Shown one piece after another: positions 54,028 to 63,458 of a stretch of DNA of 64,000 bases; positions within the stretch are counted from its first letter, which is position 1, and each line of letters starts with the position of its first letter. The notes beneath the pieces are model-generated. The model searched no databases. It was given only the letters and a program-made list of their open reading frames with translations, and was not told the DNA's origin. The position numbers and the translations under genes are program-made. Origin of the DNA: Flagellimonas oceanensis (GTDB taxonomy: Bacteria > Bacteroidota > Bacteroidia > Flavobacteriales > Flavobacteriaceae); contig NZ_RZNA01000008.1 of NCBI RefSeq assembly GCF_003992595.1, positions 57,306-121,305 of the forward strand. Direction: 5' to 3'.

Positions 54028-55472
54028 TAAAAAAACTTTGTTTTTTAACCATCACGCTGCTGGTTTGTAATACGCAAGCGCAGGACGAACTGACTTCCAA
54101 ACTTTACGAAACCTATGATGAATACAAGGAAGCCAGCATAGGTAAACGTAGGATAAAACACGTCGACATTCAACCTTTGATTGAAAAGTTCAAAGCCAAT
54201 CCGAAATTCGAGGTACAAAAAGTAGGGGAGTCCATTCAAGGTAGGGATTTACATCTCATAAGCATTGGTTCAGGGGAAAGCAACATATTTCTATGGTCTC
54301 AGATGCATGGCGACGAACCTACCGCCACCCAAGCGATTTTTGATATTCTGAACTTTTTGGATGCCCCACAATTCAAAGCAGAGAAGGAAGCAATTCTTTC
54401 CAAGTTGAAGCTTCACTTTTTGCCCATGCTCAATCCTGATGGGGCAGAGGTATTTACCAGAAGAAATGCTTTGGGAGTGGATATCAATCGGGATGCATTG
54501 CGCTTACAATCCCCAGAAAGTCAGACATTAAAACGACTTCGTGATAGTCTGGATGCCGATTTTGGTTTTAACCTTCACGATCAGAGCAGGTATTACAATG
54601 CCGAACGCACCGAAAAACCTGCTACCATTTCGTATTTAGCCACAGCGTACAACTACGAGAAGGACATCAACGAAGTACGCGCCAATGCCATGAAAGTCAT
54701 TGTGTACATGAACAACATCATACAAAACTATGCCCCGGGACAGGTTGGGCGCTACAGCGATGATTTTGAGCCTCGTGCTTTTGGGGATAATATTGCCAAG
54801 TGGGGGACCAGCTTGATTTTAATTGAATCTGGCGGATACCCGAATGACCGAGAAAAACAGGAAATTCGAAAACTGAATTACGTATCCATTCTTTCGGCCT
54901 TGTACACCATGGCGAATGAATCGTACAAAGAAATCCCCATCGAAAATTATGAAAAAATACCCCGTAACGACCGTAAACTGTTTGATCTCAAAATAGAGCA
55001 TCTGACTTACGAACTTTTAGGGGAGGAATATATCCTGGATCTCGGTATTTTCAACAATGAAGTCGACCTGGAAGAGCACAATCAATTTTATTACAGAAGT
55101 TCGGTCGCTGACCAAGGTGATTTATCAACTTACTATGCCTACAAAACCTTTGATGCCACTGGGTATACTGTGGTTCCACCAAAGGTGGCCAAAGTAAGTC
55201 AGATACAAAACCCAATGGACTTATTGAAAGATGGTGTGGCCTACGTTAAAACTGAGCCATCGGGAGAGAACGCCTTCGTGGATTTTCCCTTGATATTGGT
55301 CAATGAAAAATTTGAATTGAATGAGTTTAGAGTTCGGCCCGGTATCAATCCCACTTTCTTTTTAAAGAAAGAAGGAAAATTGACCCATGCCTTGATCAAT
55401 GGTTTTTTGATAGATTTGTCCCAACCTTTGGATGACCAGTATACCGGTAATGGATTGATCAGTGGTAACTAA
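54024..55472 (+). CDS. Secreted M14-family zinc carboxypeptidase
   Basis: A 482-residue exported peptidase (signal peptide with QAQD). The M14 catalytic set is visible: HGDE in WSQMHGDEPTATQ (about residue 92), the third ligand His in FNLHDQSR (about 183) and the catalytic Glu in LILIESGGYPND (about 273). A C-terminal beta-rich domain of about 150 residues follows. Next to an amidase it may trim muropeptide stems, but broad peptide scavenging is an alternative. Start overlaps the amidase stop. Confidence 0.92.
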   Translation: MIKKLCFLTITLLVCNTQAQDELTSKLYETYDEYKEASIGKRRIKHVDIQPLIEKFKANPKFEVQKVGESIQGRDLHLISIGSGESNIFLWSQMHGDEPTATQAIFDILNFLDAPQFKAEKEAILSKLKLHFLPMLNPDGAEVFTRRNALGVDINRDALRLQSPESQTLKRLRDSLDADFGFNLHDQSRYYNAERTEKPATISYLATAYNYEKDINEVRANAMKVIVYMNNIIQNYAPGQVGRYSDDFEPRAFGDNIAKWGTSLILIESGGYPNDREKQEIRKLNYVSILSALYTMANESYKEIPIENYEKIPRNDRKLFDLKIEHLTYELLGEEYILDLGIFNNEVDLEEHNQFYYRSSVADQGDLSTYYAYKTFDATGYTVVPPKVAKVSQIQNPMDLLKDGVAYVKTEPSGENAFVDFPLILVNEKFELNEFRVRPGINPTFFLKKEGKLTHALINGFLIDLSQPLDDQYTGNGLISGN

Positions 55473-55510
55473 ATCAACATAAAAAGTAAATAACCCTTTA
55501 GCATATAAAA

Positions 55511-56110
55511 ATGAAGAAACAAATTTTAGTAGGATTATGCCTTCTGGCAGCACAATTGACGTTCGCACAAGAATCCATTAGCCTTTTCAATGGCGAGAAC
55601 TTGGATGGATGGGTCAATCACGGAGAAGAAAAATGGTTTGTTGAAGATGGAGAACTCATTTGTGAGAGTGGTCCCAAAGGGGAGTATGGTTATTTGTCCA
55701 CGGATAAATTCTATAAGGATTTTGAGTTGACCTTGGAATTTAAGCAAGAGGCCGATGGTAACAGTGGCGTGTTTATACGCTCTACTTTTGAAGGCACGAA
55801 AGTAAGTGGCTGGCAAGTAGAAGTTGCCCCTCCAGGAAAGGACACGGGCGGTATTTATGAATCCTATGGTCGTGGTTGGTTGATAAAACCTGACCCTGAA
55901 AAGGACAAAGCCCTGAAAATGGGGGAGTGGAACACTATGAAAATCCGAGTGGAAGGTCCCAAGGTCACCTCATGGCTGAATGGTGTGCAAATGGTTCATT
56001 TGGAAGATGAAAAAATAGGGGAGGGCGAAGGAGCCATTGCCCTGCAAATACACGATGGTGGTGGTATTCGAGTCAAATGGCGAAACATAGAACTTGTTCC
56101 TTTGGATTAA
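55511..56110 (+). CDS. DUF1080 protein (3-keto-disaccharide hydrolase-like)
   Basis: A 199-residue exported protein with signal MKKQILVGLCLLAAQLTFAQ. The single DUF1080 concanavalin-like domain spans SLFNGENLDGWVNHGEEKW to IRVKWRNIELVPL, with typical VEDGELICESG, GNSGVFIRS and EWNTMKIRVEG. Some relatives hydrolyse 3-keto-glycosides; most are uncharacterised. It lies 38 bp after the M14 gene and ends at a terminator. Confidence 0.92.
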   Translation: MKKQILVGLCLLAAQLTFAQESISLFNGENLDGWVNHGEEKWFVEDGELICESGPKGEYGYLSTDKFYKDFELTLEFKQEADGNSGVFIRSTFEGTKVSGWQVEVAPPGKDTGGIYESYGRGWLIKPDPEKDKALKMGEWNTMKIRVEGPKVTSWLNGVQMVHLEDEKIGEGEGAIALQIHDGGGIRVKWRNIELVPLD

Positions 56111-56118
56111 AAACAAAA

Positions 56119-56150
56119 GAAAAGCCCGATCTTAAAATCGGGCTTTCTTA
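56119..56150. terminator. Bidirectional terminator between the DUF1080 genes
   Basis: Perfect 10-bp arms AAAGCCCGAT (56121-56130) and ATCGGGCTTT (56137-56146), six-nt loop, A-rich before and T-rich after. It serves both convergent genes. Confidence 0.88.
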
Positions 56151-56168
56151 TTTTTAATTTTCAACCTT

Positions 56169-57116
56169 CTAATTCTTCAAAGGAGTGACTTCAAAACTTC
56201 TATACTCAATAGGGCCGTGGTCTCCCTGAATCATGAATGGACCTGGTTCACCTTCGTTACTGTCCAAAGCTCCCCCTGTAATTCCGGGAATCGTAGCATC
56301 GGAAATCACGGTTTTTCCGTTCAGGGTAACGGTAACTCTTCGCCCAATCAAAGTAATATCATAGGTCTGCCACTCGCCAGCAGGTTTGGAAGCATTTTCA
56401 TTGGGTTCCAAAAAACCGTAAACACCACCTAGGTAAATATCAGCAGGTTCGTAGCCTTCGCTATCCACAATCTGAACTTCGTAGCGCCCACGAAGGTAGA
56501 TACCGCTATTGCTTCCTTCTGGGTAGCGGAATTCCACATGCAGCTTGAAATCTTGGAATTTTTCATCTGTAATCAGGTTGGAGCCAGACTCAGGACTGGT
56601 CAAAATACCATCTTTTATTACCCATTGGTTCTTTTCGCCATCCACATGCCATCCAGAAAGGTCTTTACTATTGAATACGTCAATGGTTTTTCCCCATTTT
56701 GGGTTTTCAGTGTACGCCAATTCCGGTGCTTTTACGCCCGTCCAATGAATGATGGAACCATCCGTATAGATCAGTGTTCCCTTTAATTGTCCATCTTCCA
56801 GTTCGCCATGAAAAATCATATCGCTGCCCTTGGGTTCCCATTGGTTGGGAATACTAAAGGTAAACTTGTTGTCTCCATAGGTTTCCACTTCGGCAATGGG
56901 TCTTGCGCTACCAAAAGCGAACACAAAACGGCCCAATAGGGTAGCGGTTCCCGAATGCCTGATTTCCAACCAGGAAGGGGAGGTCTTCCCCATAAAATCC
57001 ATTTCCAAATCCCATCTGCCCTCTAACGGACTGATGTGCTGGGCATAAAGACTGCTGGTAAAACCTAAAAGTAAGGTGCAGATAAAAGTGTAAATCGTTT
57101 TTCTTTGGGTAATCAT
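56169..57116 (-). CDS. DUF1080 protein with extra N-terminal domain
   Basis: A 315-residue exported protein (signal MITQRKTIYTFICTLLLGFTSSLYA). The N-terminal 120 residues form a beta-rich lipocalin-like module (GRWDLEMDFMGKTSPSWLEIR), the C-terminal 190 a DUF1080 domain (DVFNSKDLSGWHVDGEKNQW, FRYPEGSNSGIYLRGRYEVQI, GEWQTYDITLIGRRV). It converges on the other DUF1080 gene across the shared terminator, suggesting parallel roles on keto-sugars, which remains inference. Confidence 0.9.
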   Translation of the reverse strand: MITQRKTIYTFICTLLLGFTSSLYAQHISPLEGRWDLEMDFMGKTSPSWLEIRHSGTATLLGRFVFAFGSARPIAEVETYGDNKFTFSIPNQWEPKGSDMIFHGELEDGQLKGTLIYTDGSIIHWTGVKAPELAYTENPKWGKTIDVFNSKDLSGWHVDGEKNQWVIKDGILTSPESGSNLITDEKFQDFKLHVEFRYPEGSNSGIYLRGRYEVQIVDSEGYEPADIYLGGVYGFLEPNENASKPAGEWQTYDITLIGRRVTVTLNGKTVISDATIPGITGGALDSNEGEPGPFMIQGDHGPIEYRSFEVTPLKN

Positions 57117-57188
57117 ATGTATGTTTAGTTTTATTGCTGAACAAGATACGATTAATCCAAAAATAAGTCAGGCTGATAAAAGCCTTGT

Positions 57189-58277
57189 TTACTCACAGCC
57201 ACCCGTGAATCCGTAGGCACTGAACCTGGTCTGTACGGCTCCTTGTAAACCATTATGATTCAATTCGATGACGAGGTTGCTCTCGCCACTGCCATCACGT
57301 TTTGGCGTGCAGTATTCAAACAGATAATAACTTCCTGCCTGTTCTTCCACACGTTGGGAGATATCATTGAAAGTGTTTTCCAGCTCTTCGGAATTACTGG
57401 CAAAAACACTGGCGGTTTTACCGATTTCCGACAAGACTTCGGTATCGATTTCAGCACCAAGCCCAATGGTAAAGAATGAAATGTTTCTATCGGCTTCCTC
57501 TACGACACGTAGGGCATCTGATTCCCTATAACGCGATGCTTGGTCGGTACCATCGGTAAACAATACGACGGATGCGGCATTGATGACATCTGCATTCTCA
57601 GTAAGCAAATCTTCTGCAATTTCAGTGGATTTTATCACTGCACCGTACAAATCCGTAGATGGGTCGTTGCTGATATCCGCTGTGATACCATCCACGGAGG
57701 ATGTCAATTCAGCCACGGAGGATGTCAACGGATTCAATAAATGGAGCTCATCCTCGCCATCAAACCAATAAATGGCCATTCTGAAGGATTCCGACGGTTC
57801 TGCGGGCATCACATTATTGATAAAACTGGTGGTCGCTACCTTTAATTCATCCAAGCTGCTTTGCAGAACGCTATTACTCAAATCCAATACCAACAAGGTG
57901 TTGTTGTTGAACACTTGCGAGTTGGGGGAAATCCGGGCAAAGGATTCAGAAGAGGAGATAGGTTCAAAACAATCATCGTTTCTACCCTGTTCGTAAATGG
58001 AGAATTGCTCTGCGGACAAACCTGAAATGGGATTGCCCATCAAATCGGATACCCTAAAAAGTACAGAAACCTTTCCTGGTTGTGTGGTATATTCATCTTG
58101 AATGGACAATAGCAATTCGTTTTCGCCAAAACCCAGGCAATCATCCGGCTCTTCGCCAAGGCCAAGTTCCCTGTCGTTTATGTCAAAATTGACATCATCA
58201 TCCGCATTTCCGCAGGAAAACAAAATAAGGCTAAATGATAGTAGGAATGTAAACTGAAGTATGTGTTTCATTTTCAT
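57189..58277 (-). CDS. vWA-domain lipoprotein
   Basis: A 362-residue lipoprotein: signal MKMKHILQFTFLLSFSLILF with lipobox FSCG (Cys about 22), then an Ig-like region (VSVLFRVSDLMGNPISGL) and a vWA domain with MIDAS LLVLDLSNSV (DxSNS, about residue 127) and FTDGTDQA. The C-terminal part has paired cysteines (EYCTPKRDG and FTGGCE). Probably surface or periplasmic binding protein; no MoxR partner is adjacent. Confidence 0.87.
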   Translation of the reverse strand: MKMKHILQFTFLLSFSLILFSCGNADDDVNFDINDRELGLGEEPDDCLGFGENELLLSIQDEYTTQPGKVSVLFRVSDLMGNPISGLSAEQFSIYEQGRNDDCFEPISSSESFARISPNSQVFNNNTLLVLDLSNSVLQSSLDELKVATTSFINNVMPAEPSESFRMAIYWFDGEDELHLLNPLTSSVAELTSSVDGITADISNDPSTDLYGAVIKSTEIAEDLLTENADVINAASVVLFTDGTDQASRYRESDALRVVEEADRNISFFTIGLGAEIDTEVLSEIGKTASVFASNSEELENTFNDISQRVEEQAGSYYLFEYCTPKRDGSGESNLVIELNHNGLQGAVQTRFSAYGFTGGCE

Positions 58278-58487
58278 ATAGTGTTAAGGTCTTGCATCCA
58301 CAACGAAGAATTCGTTTGAAAAGTATGGAAGAATCCAAGAATTGAATTAAAGAAAAGTTAAAAGGAATCTGTGTTTGTTAAAATGGTCGCGTTCCAATCA
58401 AAATTTAATATTTTCACTGCCCATAAAACCTACCAACCTATCTAACCAAAATTCAAAACAAACAATAAACGCTAATAGGTTGATACT

Positions 58488-58739
58488 ATGACTATACTTT
58501 TGTTCGGAGCTACTAAAGATATTATTGGAACCCCCACTTTATCTGTCCCAACAGCTAGCTTAACAGGAAAGAAAATACCCCATACCGTAGGAGAACTCAA
58601 AAAGTTTCTTGAGAACACCTATCCGGAACTCAAAAAAATATCACAAGTGACCGTGGCCGTAAACCAGAATTATGCTTCGGACCATGAGAGAATCAATTCG
58701 TACGATGAGATTGCCTTGATTCCGCCACCAAGGTTATGA
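58488..58739 (+). CDS. moaD: MoaD-like ubiquitin-fold protein lacking C-terminal Gly-Gly
   Basis: 83 residues with the MoaD/ThiS beta-grasp pattern: MTILLFGATKDIIGT at the start, VGELKKFLENTYPELKKI (about 34) and VAVNQNYASDHERINSYDEIALIPP (about 55-79, split). Functional MoaD ends in Gly-Gly, which carries the thiocarboxylate for molybdopterin; this protein instead ends PPPRL and stops. No other moa gene is nearby. It may be a decayed sulfur carrier or a GG-less relative; as read it should not act in molybdopterin synthesis. Confidence 0.75.
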   Translation: MTILLFGATKDIIGTPTLSVPTASLTGKKIPHTVGELKKFLENTYPELKKISQVTVAVNQNYASDHERINSYDEIALIPPPRL

Positions 58740-58747
58740 TGCAGGCC

Positions 58748-58900
58748 TTAAAGTTTTGTTTTTGGGGATAGCCTTTTGTCGTGATCCAAATTCAGTGGTT
58801 CCAAATCTTGGAAGGTTCCGCACGAAATCTGTCTTTTAAGAAGTGATGACGATTTTTTTCTTTTGGTACGTGAGGCTATTTCCTCATTTAAGAAATTCAT
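58748..58900 (-). CDS. Possible 50-residue basic protein
   Basis: A 51-codon frame on the minus strand, starting MNFLNEEIASRTKRKKSSSL and ending LSPKTKL, in the 219-bp gap between the MoaD-like and GntR genes. It is basic and hydrophilic with no recognised domain. It lies just downstream of the GntR gene in the same direction and could be cotranscribed, or be chance. Kept only as a candidate. Confidence 0.25.
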   Translation of the reverse strand: MNFLNEEIASRTKRKKSSSLLKRQISCGTFQDLEPLNLDHDKRLSPKTKL

Positions 58901-58958
58901 GGTAATGTGTTTTTCCTAAAAACGAAATTAGTATTATTTTATTTTGACAATCAGAAGA

Positions 58959-59597
58959 TTAACCCTTTTTAACGTGGATTTGTGCTTCAATATGTTCTAA
59001 AATGGACATCCAATGCATCCGAAGAATCAATGCGGCAGTGGGTACATTATCTTCTTGAATCGCCTCGACCACGGAACGGGTTTGGATGCTCAGTTTTTTG
59101 AAGAATTCAAAATCCTGAATAAAATCGTATTCATAAAAATGTAACCTGAGTTTGAGATCTTTCAGGATTTGCAGCAGTATCTTGTTGGAGCAATGCCCAA
59201 CCAAATGGTTGTGAAAATTGAATCGAACCTTAAGTCCTACAGCAATTGTTGTCGCATCTTCCATTTGTGATTGCAGTGCACCCAAGATATCCATGGCCTC
59301 GGAATCAAATTGGGAGTTTTCCAAAGCCATCACTTCCAATTGGGCAACGATTTCGATAAGGTTCTTGACCTCGGATTTGGATAACTTAGCCACAACAAAA
59401 CCCCGATTGGGTATGGCCTGAAGCACTTGTGCCTGCTCCAATTGACTCAGGGCTTCGCGAATAGGGGTAACGCTGATTCCGGTTTCCCGTGATAGGGCCG
59501 CCAAGTTGATGGGCTTACCAATTTGCAATCCGCCTTTTTGTATTTGCAACAACAAATGCGCCTTGATCTGGTCTCTTAAAATAGATAGTTTGGCCAT
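58959..59597 (-). CDS. GntR-family regulator, FCD type
   Basis: A 212-residue regulator. The N-terminal winged helix shows INLAALSRETGISVTPIREALSQLEQAQVLQ and IPNRGFVVAKLSKSE; the C-terminal FCD helical bundle has metal-site histidines in RFNFHNHLVGHCSNKILLQ and RMHWMSILEHIEAQIH. FCD regulators usually respond to small carboxylates or amino acids; the ligand is unknown. No target gene is adjacent in the same direction. Confidence 0.93.
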   Translation of the reverse strand: MAKLSILRDQIKAHLLLQIQKGGLQIGKPINLAALSRETGISVTPIREALSQLEQAQVLQAIPNRGFVVAKLSKSEVKNLIEIVAQLEVMALENSQFDSEAMDILGALQSQMEDATTIAVGLKVRFNFHNHLVGHCSNKILLQILKDLKLRLHFYEYDFIQDFEFFKKLSIQTRSVVEAIQEDNVPTAALILRMHWMSILEHIEAQIHVKKG

Positions 59598-59646
59598 GGG
59601 TTGTTATGCTTCAAAAGTGATAGGGGCAAAGCGGATTGGGCAACTG

Positions 59647-60117
59647 TTATCGTTTTTCATAAATGTATGCTTCCACCCCCGGTAGTTCTTTATCCTCGCT
59701 CTTTATAATTCTGTTGCCTATGAGTTGCAAGGTACCCAAAACCTCACTGCCTTGGAAGGCCACTTCGGAACCATTACTGGCCCAAGCTCCTGTGGCCAAA
59801 TAGGTGCCATAGCAATCTGTATCGTATTCGCTATTGGCATTGAGGATTACTTTGAAACTGGTTTGTTCAAATTGGTACGAGGTATCTTCTCTCATAACGA
59901 TGGCTCCCGAAATACAATCGGCTTCATTCAATAAATTGGACGAATGTGTTCCATTACCATCCATATCCACGCCTTCACTCAGTCTGATTTCCACCAAATC
60001 CCAAGTTCCGACAAGTTCGGCACTGGAAAAACCATGGTCTTCATCATCACCTTCACTGCAGGACAGCAGCATCAAAAAAGATAAGGTCGATAGCATAAGT
60101 AACTTACTGTTTTTCAC
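59647..60117 (-). CDS. Lipocalin-like lipoprotein
   Basis: From GTG 60117 (MKNSKLLMLSTLSFLMLLSC) about 156 residues. GTG is chosen because it opens a clean lipoprotein signal; the ORF extends 11 codons further. After the lipobox Cys and an acidic EGDDEDHG linker comes a lipocalin-like fold, AELVGTWDLVEIRLSEG, with cysteines at ADCISGA and YDTDCYGTYL and a closing EAYIYEKR. Bacteroidota encode many such small lipoproteins; role unknown. Confidence 0.75.
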   Translation of the reverse strand: MKNSKLLMLSTLSFLMLLSCSEGDDEDHGFSSAELVGTWDLVEIRLSEGVDMDGNGTHSSNLLNEADCISGAIVMREDTSYQFEQTSFKVILNANSEYDTDCYGTYLATGAWASNGSEVAFQGSEVLGTLQLIGNRIIKSEDKELPGVEAYIYEKR

Positions 60118-60262
60118 GGGACTATAATTTATTATGGATGAAAATAACATAATTTCAAGAATAATATTTCAATCTTGGGTGCATTTCATCGATTTACCCC
60201 ATTCAAACACACTAATGAAGATCTCCTTTCGTTTTTGAACACAAATGCATAACCCAATAAAA

Positions 60263-61051
60263 ATGAAGAACCTTACCCAAAGAATCTTATCCATCACGTT
60301 TATTGCCACTACGCTGATTGGCTTTCAATCCTGTAGCGAAGATGCCATGTCTGGGGATGGTGAAGCAATCACATCCGCGGAATTGCAAACCATTTTGACA
60401 ACCGATGATATTGCAGGAGCTGCCGATACTGCTCTGGCCGAACTTTTTGCAGGAAATACGGCTAAATCGGCTGTTGCCAAGGAAGGAGAATGTTACTCCG
60501 CCGAATACACCGAAACCGGATTCGTAGCAACTTTCAATAACTGTGTGCTCAACGGAACAGAAAACGTAAACGGAACGGTAACCGTAACCTACGAAGTAGG
60601 GGAAGAGGCTTCTTCCTTTACAGCTTCCTACGAGGATTTTTACGTAGGCAGCATTAAAATAAACGGTACCAGATCATTTGAAATTTCAGCGAACAGCGAG
60701 CAAGCTTCCGTGTCGTTTACTGTGGTCAGCGATATGTCCGTGGAAATGGAAGATGGAGCTGTCATAACCGAAAACGGAACCAAAACCTTCGGCATTACCT
60801 TTGGCGATACCTTGGAGAGCACGGTGTTCTCCCTATCCGGCTCATGGACCGTAGTTGCTGATGGAAACACCTATACCGTAGAGACATTGGAAGACCTTGA
60901 AGGAAATGCTTCCTGCGAGTACATGACAACGGGCACCATGACGGTATCCAAAAACGGACTGGCCGTTACAGTGAACTTCGGAAACGGGGATTGTGACGAT
61001 GTGGCCACGATTATTTATCCCAATGGCGCTACCGAGGAGATTTCACTGTAG
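60263..61051 (+). CDS. Lipoprotein of unknown function
   Basis: From ATG 60263 (MKNLTQRILSITFIATTLIG) 262 residues; six upstream codons from ATG 60245 would weaken the signal peptide. Lipobox is GFQSC. The mature protein is beta-rich, acidic and Thr/Ser-rich, with repeated strands such as VNGTVTVTYEVG, GTRSFEISANSEQASVSFTV and GTMTVSKNGLAVTVNFG. Four cysteines beyond the lipobox. I recognise no family. Confidence 0.75.
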   Translation: MKNLTQRILSITFIATTLIGFQSCSEDAMSGDGEAITSAELQTILTTDDIAGAADTALAELFAGNTAKSAVAKEGECYSAEYTETGFVATFNNCVLNGTENVNGTVTVTYEVGEEASSFTASYEDFYVGSIKINGTRSFEISANSEQASVSFTVVSDMSVEMEDGAVITENGTKTFGITFGDTLESTVFSLSGSWTVVADGNTYTVETLEDLEGNASCEYMTTGTMTVSKNGLAVTVNFGNGDCDDVATIIYPNGATEEISL

Positions 61052-61072
61052 TTTCTCAAAAAATATAGATTA

Positions 61073-61110
61073 AAAAGAGCACTGGTTCTGTCAGGTGCTC
61101 TTTTTTTTGA
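61073..61110 (+). terminator. Terminator after the beta-rich lipoprotein gene
   Basis: Inverted repeat AAAAGAGCAC / GTGCTCTTTT around an 11-nt loop and followed by further T. It lies about 25 bp after the stop at 61051. Confidence 0.82.
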
Positions 61111-61156
61111 TGTGATTCCACGTTAGTTTGGTTATATTTAAGGAAACAATCGGTTT

Positions 61157-62527
61157 ATGGTAAAGCAATTGGTGGCTGCCCAAAATGACTTTTTTGCCAC
61201 ACAGAAAACCAAGGATATTGGTTATAGAAAACAGCACCTCAAAAAACTGCAACAAGAGATTCTGGACCAAGAAGATGCCATCTGTGATGCCCTGTATGCC
61301 GATTTCAAAAAGCCACGGTTCGAAAGCTTGGCCACAGAGACCCAATTGGTTTTGGCCGAACTCAAGCATGCCATTAAAAATGTAAAAAACTGGAGCGAAC
61401 CCAATAGCGTAGGGGCCTCCTTGTCCAATTTCCCCTCCAAGGATTGGATTCAGCCTGAGCCTTATGGCAAAATCCTCATTATATCTCCTTGGAATTACCC
61501 CTTTATGCTGGCCATGGCACCTTTGGTGGGAGCTATTGCGGCTGGCAATACCGCGATTATAAAGCCTTCCGAATTCAGTCCGCATACATCCAAGATCATA
61601 GCGCAAATCATCCGAAAAGTCTTCCCGCCCGAATATGTGACCGTGGTGGAGGGTGGAGTAGAGGCCTCGACCCAACTTTTGGAAGAGCAGTGGGAGTATA
61701 TCTTTTTTACGGGCAGTACCCGTGTGGGGAAAATCGTGTATGAAAAAGCTGCGAAGCACCTAACGCCCGTCACTTTGGAACTGAGCGGCAAGAATCCCTG
61801 CATTGTGGACGAAACAGCTTCCTTATCACTGGCGGCCAAGCGTATTGCATGGGGTAAATTCATCAATGCAGGGCAAACCTGTATCGCACCCGACTATATT
61901 TTGGTGCACAAGAGTGTCAAGGACCGTCTGGTTGATGGAATCCAGCAAAGTATTACGGGGTTTTACGGTCAAAAAGTGGAAGATTCCACGGATTTTGCCC
62001 GGATTGCCACCAAGAAACATTATCAAGAGCTTAAAGCAATGCTTGAGGGGCAGACGCTGTTATTTGGCGGGTCTTTTACCGATGATGACCACTATATCGC
62101 ACCCACTTTAGTGGATGAACCTGCTTTGGACAGCCCCATTATGGAAGGGGAGATATTCGGTCCCATTCTTCCCATCATCTCGTACGAAGAGGAAAGTGAA
62201 TTGCATGATTATATCGCCAAGTATCCGAACCCATTGGCATTTTATGTGTTTTCCAACAATAAAAAATTTCAAAAACGCCTGATGAACCAATATTCCTTCG
62301 GTGGGGGCACCATAAACGATGTCGTGGTGCACATCAGCAATACCAATTTGCCGTTTGGCGGAGTGGGGCAATCGGGAATGGGGGGGTACCATGGTAAATT
62401 TACCTTTGACCTGTTCTCGCACCATAAATCCATAGCCAAAAGAAGCACTTGGATAGATATACCATTGCGGTATGCACCTTACAATATTTTGCTGAAATGG
62501 GTAAAGAAAATCAATCACTTATTCTAA
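61157..62527 (+). CDS. Aldehyde dehydrogenase (class 3-like)
   Basis: NAD(P)-dependent oxidation of aldehydes. The 456 residues lack the long N-terminus of classical ALDH and fit the class 3/fatty-aldehyde group. Motifs: ISPWNYPFMLAMAPL (about residue 110), FTGSTRVGKIVYEKA (about 188), LELSGKNPCIV with the general base Glu (about 211) and the catalytic Cys in GQTCIAPDYILV (about 245), then GEIFGPILPII. The C-terminus is hydrophobic and may contact the membrane. Confidence 0.94.
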   Translation: MVKQLVAAQNDFFATQKTKDIGYRKQHLKKLQQEILDQEDAICDALYADFKKPRFESLATETQLVLAELKHAIKNVKNWSEPNSVGASLSNFPSKDWIQPEPYGKILIISPWNYPFMLAMAPLVGAIAAGNTAIIKPSEFSPHTSKIIAQIIRKVFPPEYVTVVEGGVEASTQLLEEQWEYIFFTGSTRVGKIVYEKAAKHLTPVTLELSGKNPCIVDETASLSLAAKRIAWGKFINAGQTCIAPDYILVHKSVKDRLVDGIQQSITGFYGQKVEDSTDFARIATKKHYQELKAMLEGQTLLFGGSFTDDDHYIAPTLVDEPALDSPIMEGEIFGPILPIISYEEESELHDYIAKYPNPLAFYVFSNNKKFQKRLMNQYSFGGGTINDVVVHISNTNLPFGGVGQSGMGGYHGKFTFDLFSHHKSIAKRSTWIDIPLRYAPYNILLKWVKKINHLF

Positions 62528-62660
62528 TTCGTTGATAATTTATTAAATTAGGAGCCAAAAACTTGCCGATATCATATTTATTATCTTAATCAAAAGTTAA
62601 ACGTTTGAACCCTAAGGGTTTTGATGTTATTTTTAAGAGTAATCATCAAAAACTACGTCT

Positions 62661-63458
62661 ATGAAAGAAAATCAAAAGAAATATAGGATTTCAGTGTTGT
62701 TGGACATGTCCAATAATTCACAGTTTGTATTGACCAGTGCCTTGGAGTTGGCCAAAAAAATCGATGGGGCCATAGAGGTCTTTCATGTAAAGCCGACATC
62801 CAATATCATAAAAGGGGATAGTCAATTGTCCGCTATACGCAGCTTAAACCAAGATGATAGATCCACACGTGCTGAGTTGAAAGAACTTATTTCTGAAGTT
62901 GGGGAAAATGAAAATACACCCATTAGCTATAAACTGGAGTATGGCAATGTAAAGCACCGGGTAAGGGATTATTTGGCACTTCAAAAGCCGGATATTCTTG
63001 TTTTGGGAAAACGTAGGCCCAGATTAGGGATGTTTTTTGAAAGCATTACCGATTTTGTCATCAACCAAACGAACAACACCAATGTGCTGATTTTGGGTCA
63101 GGATGATAAATTCCATTCGTTCGAGGATATCAATCTAGGGATTTTCGGTTCTGAGTTTGAAGATAATGACCTGGAGGTCATCAAGGATTTGAAACGTGAC
63201 AGTGAAAAACCGGTACGTCATTTTGGGATTGCCAGTGAATCGGAATCCAAAGACAGTTCGTATCCGTGGCACAAAACGGTTTCGTATAAATTCAGTAAAG
63301 GTGCCAATGCGCTGGATGGTTTGGTCAATTATGTTTCGCGAACCAATACACAATTGCTGTGCGTTCCCAAAAAAGGGAAAAGCTTTAGGTTTGGATCAAG
63401 CCCAATAAAATCCGTGATTAAAAAATCGAAGGTACCTTTAATGGTTTTGGCCAAATAA
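62661..63458 (+). CDS. Tandem universal stress protein
   Basis: A 265-residue protein with two UspA-like domains. The first (about 1-145) begins ISVLLDMSNNSQFVLTSALELAKKIDGAIEVFHV (in parts) and ends with DILVLGKRRP and NVLILGQDD; the second (about 150-265) is divergent, ending KSKVPLMVLAK. The ATP-loop Gly pattern is partial. An AACCCTAAGGGTT palindrome at 62608-62620 precedes it. Stress role is by family only. Confidence 0.85.
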   Translation: MKENQKKYRISVLLDMSNNSQFVLTSALELAKKIDGAIEVFHVKPTSNIIKGDSQLSAIRSLNQDDRSTRAELKELISEVGENENTPISYKLEYGNVKHRVRDYLALQKPDILVLGKRRPRLGMFFESITDFVINQTNNTNVLILGQDDKFHSFEDINLGIFGSEFEDNDLEVIKDLKRDSEKPVRHFGIASESESKDSSYPWHKTVSYKFSKGANALDGLVNYVSRTNTQLLCVPKKGKSFRFGSSPIKSVIKKSKVPLMVLAK

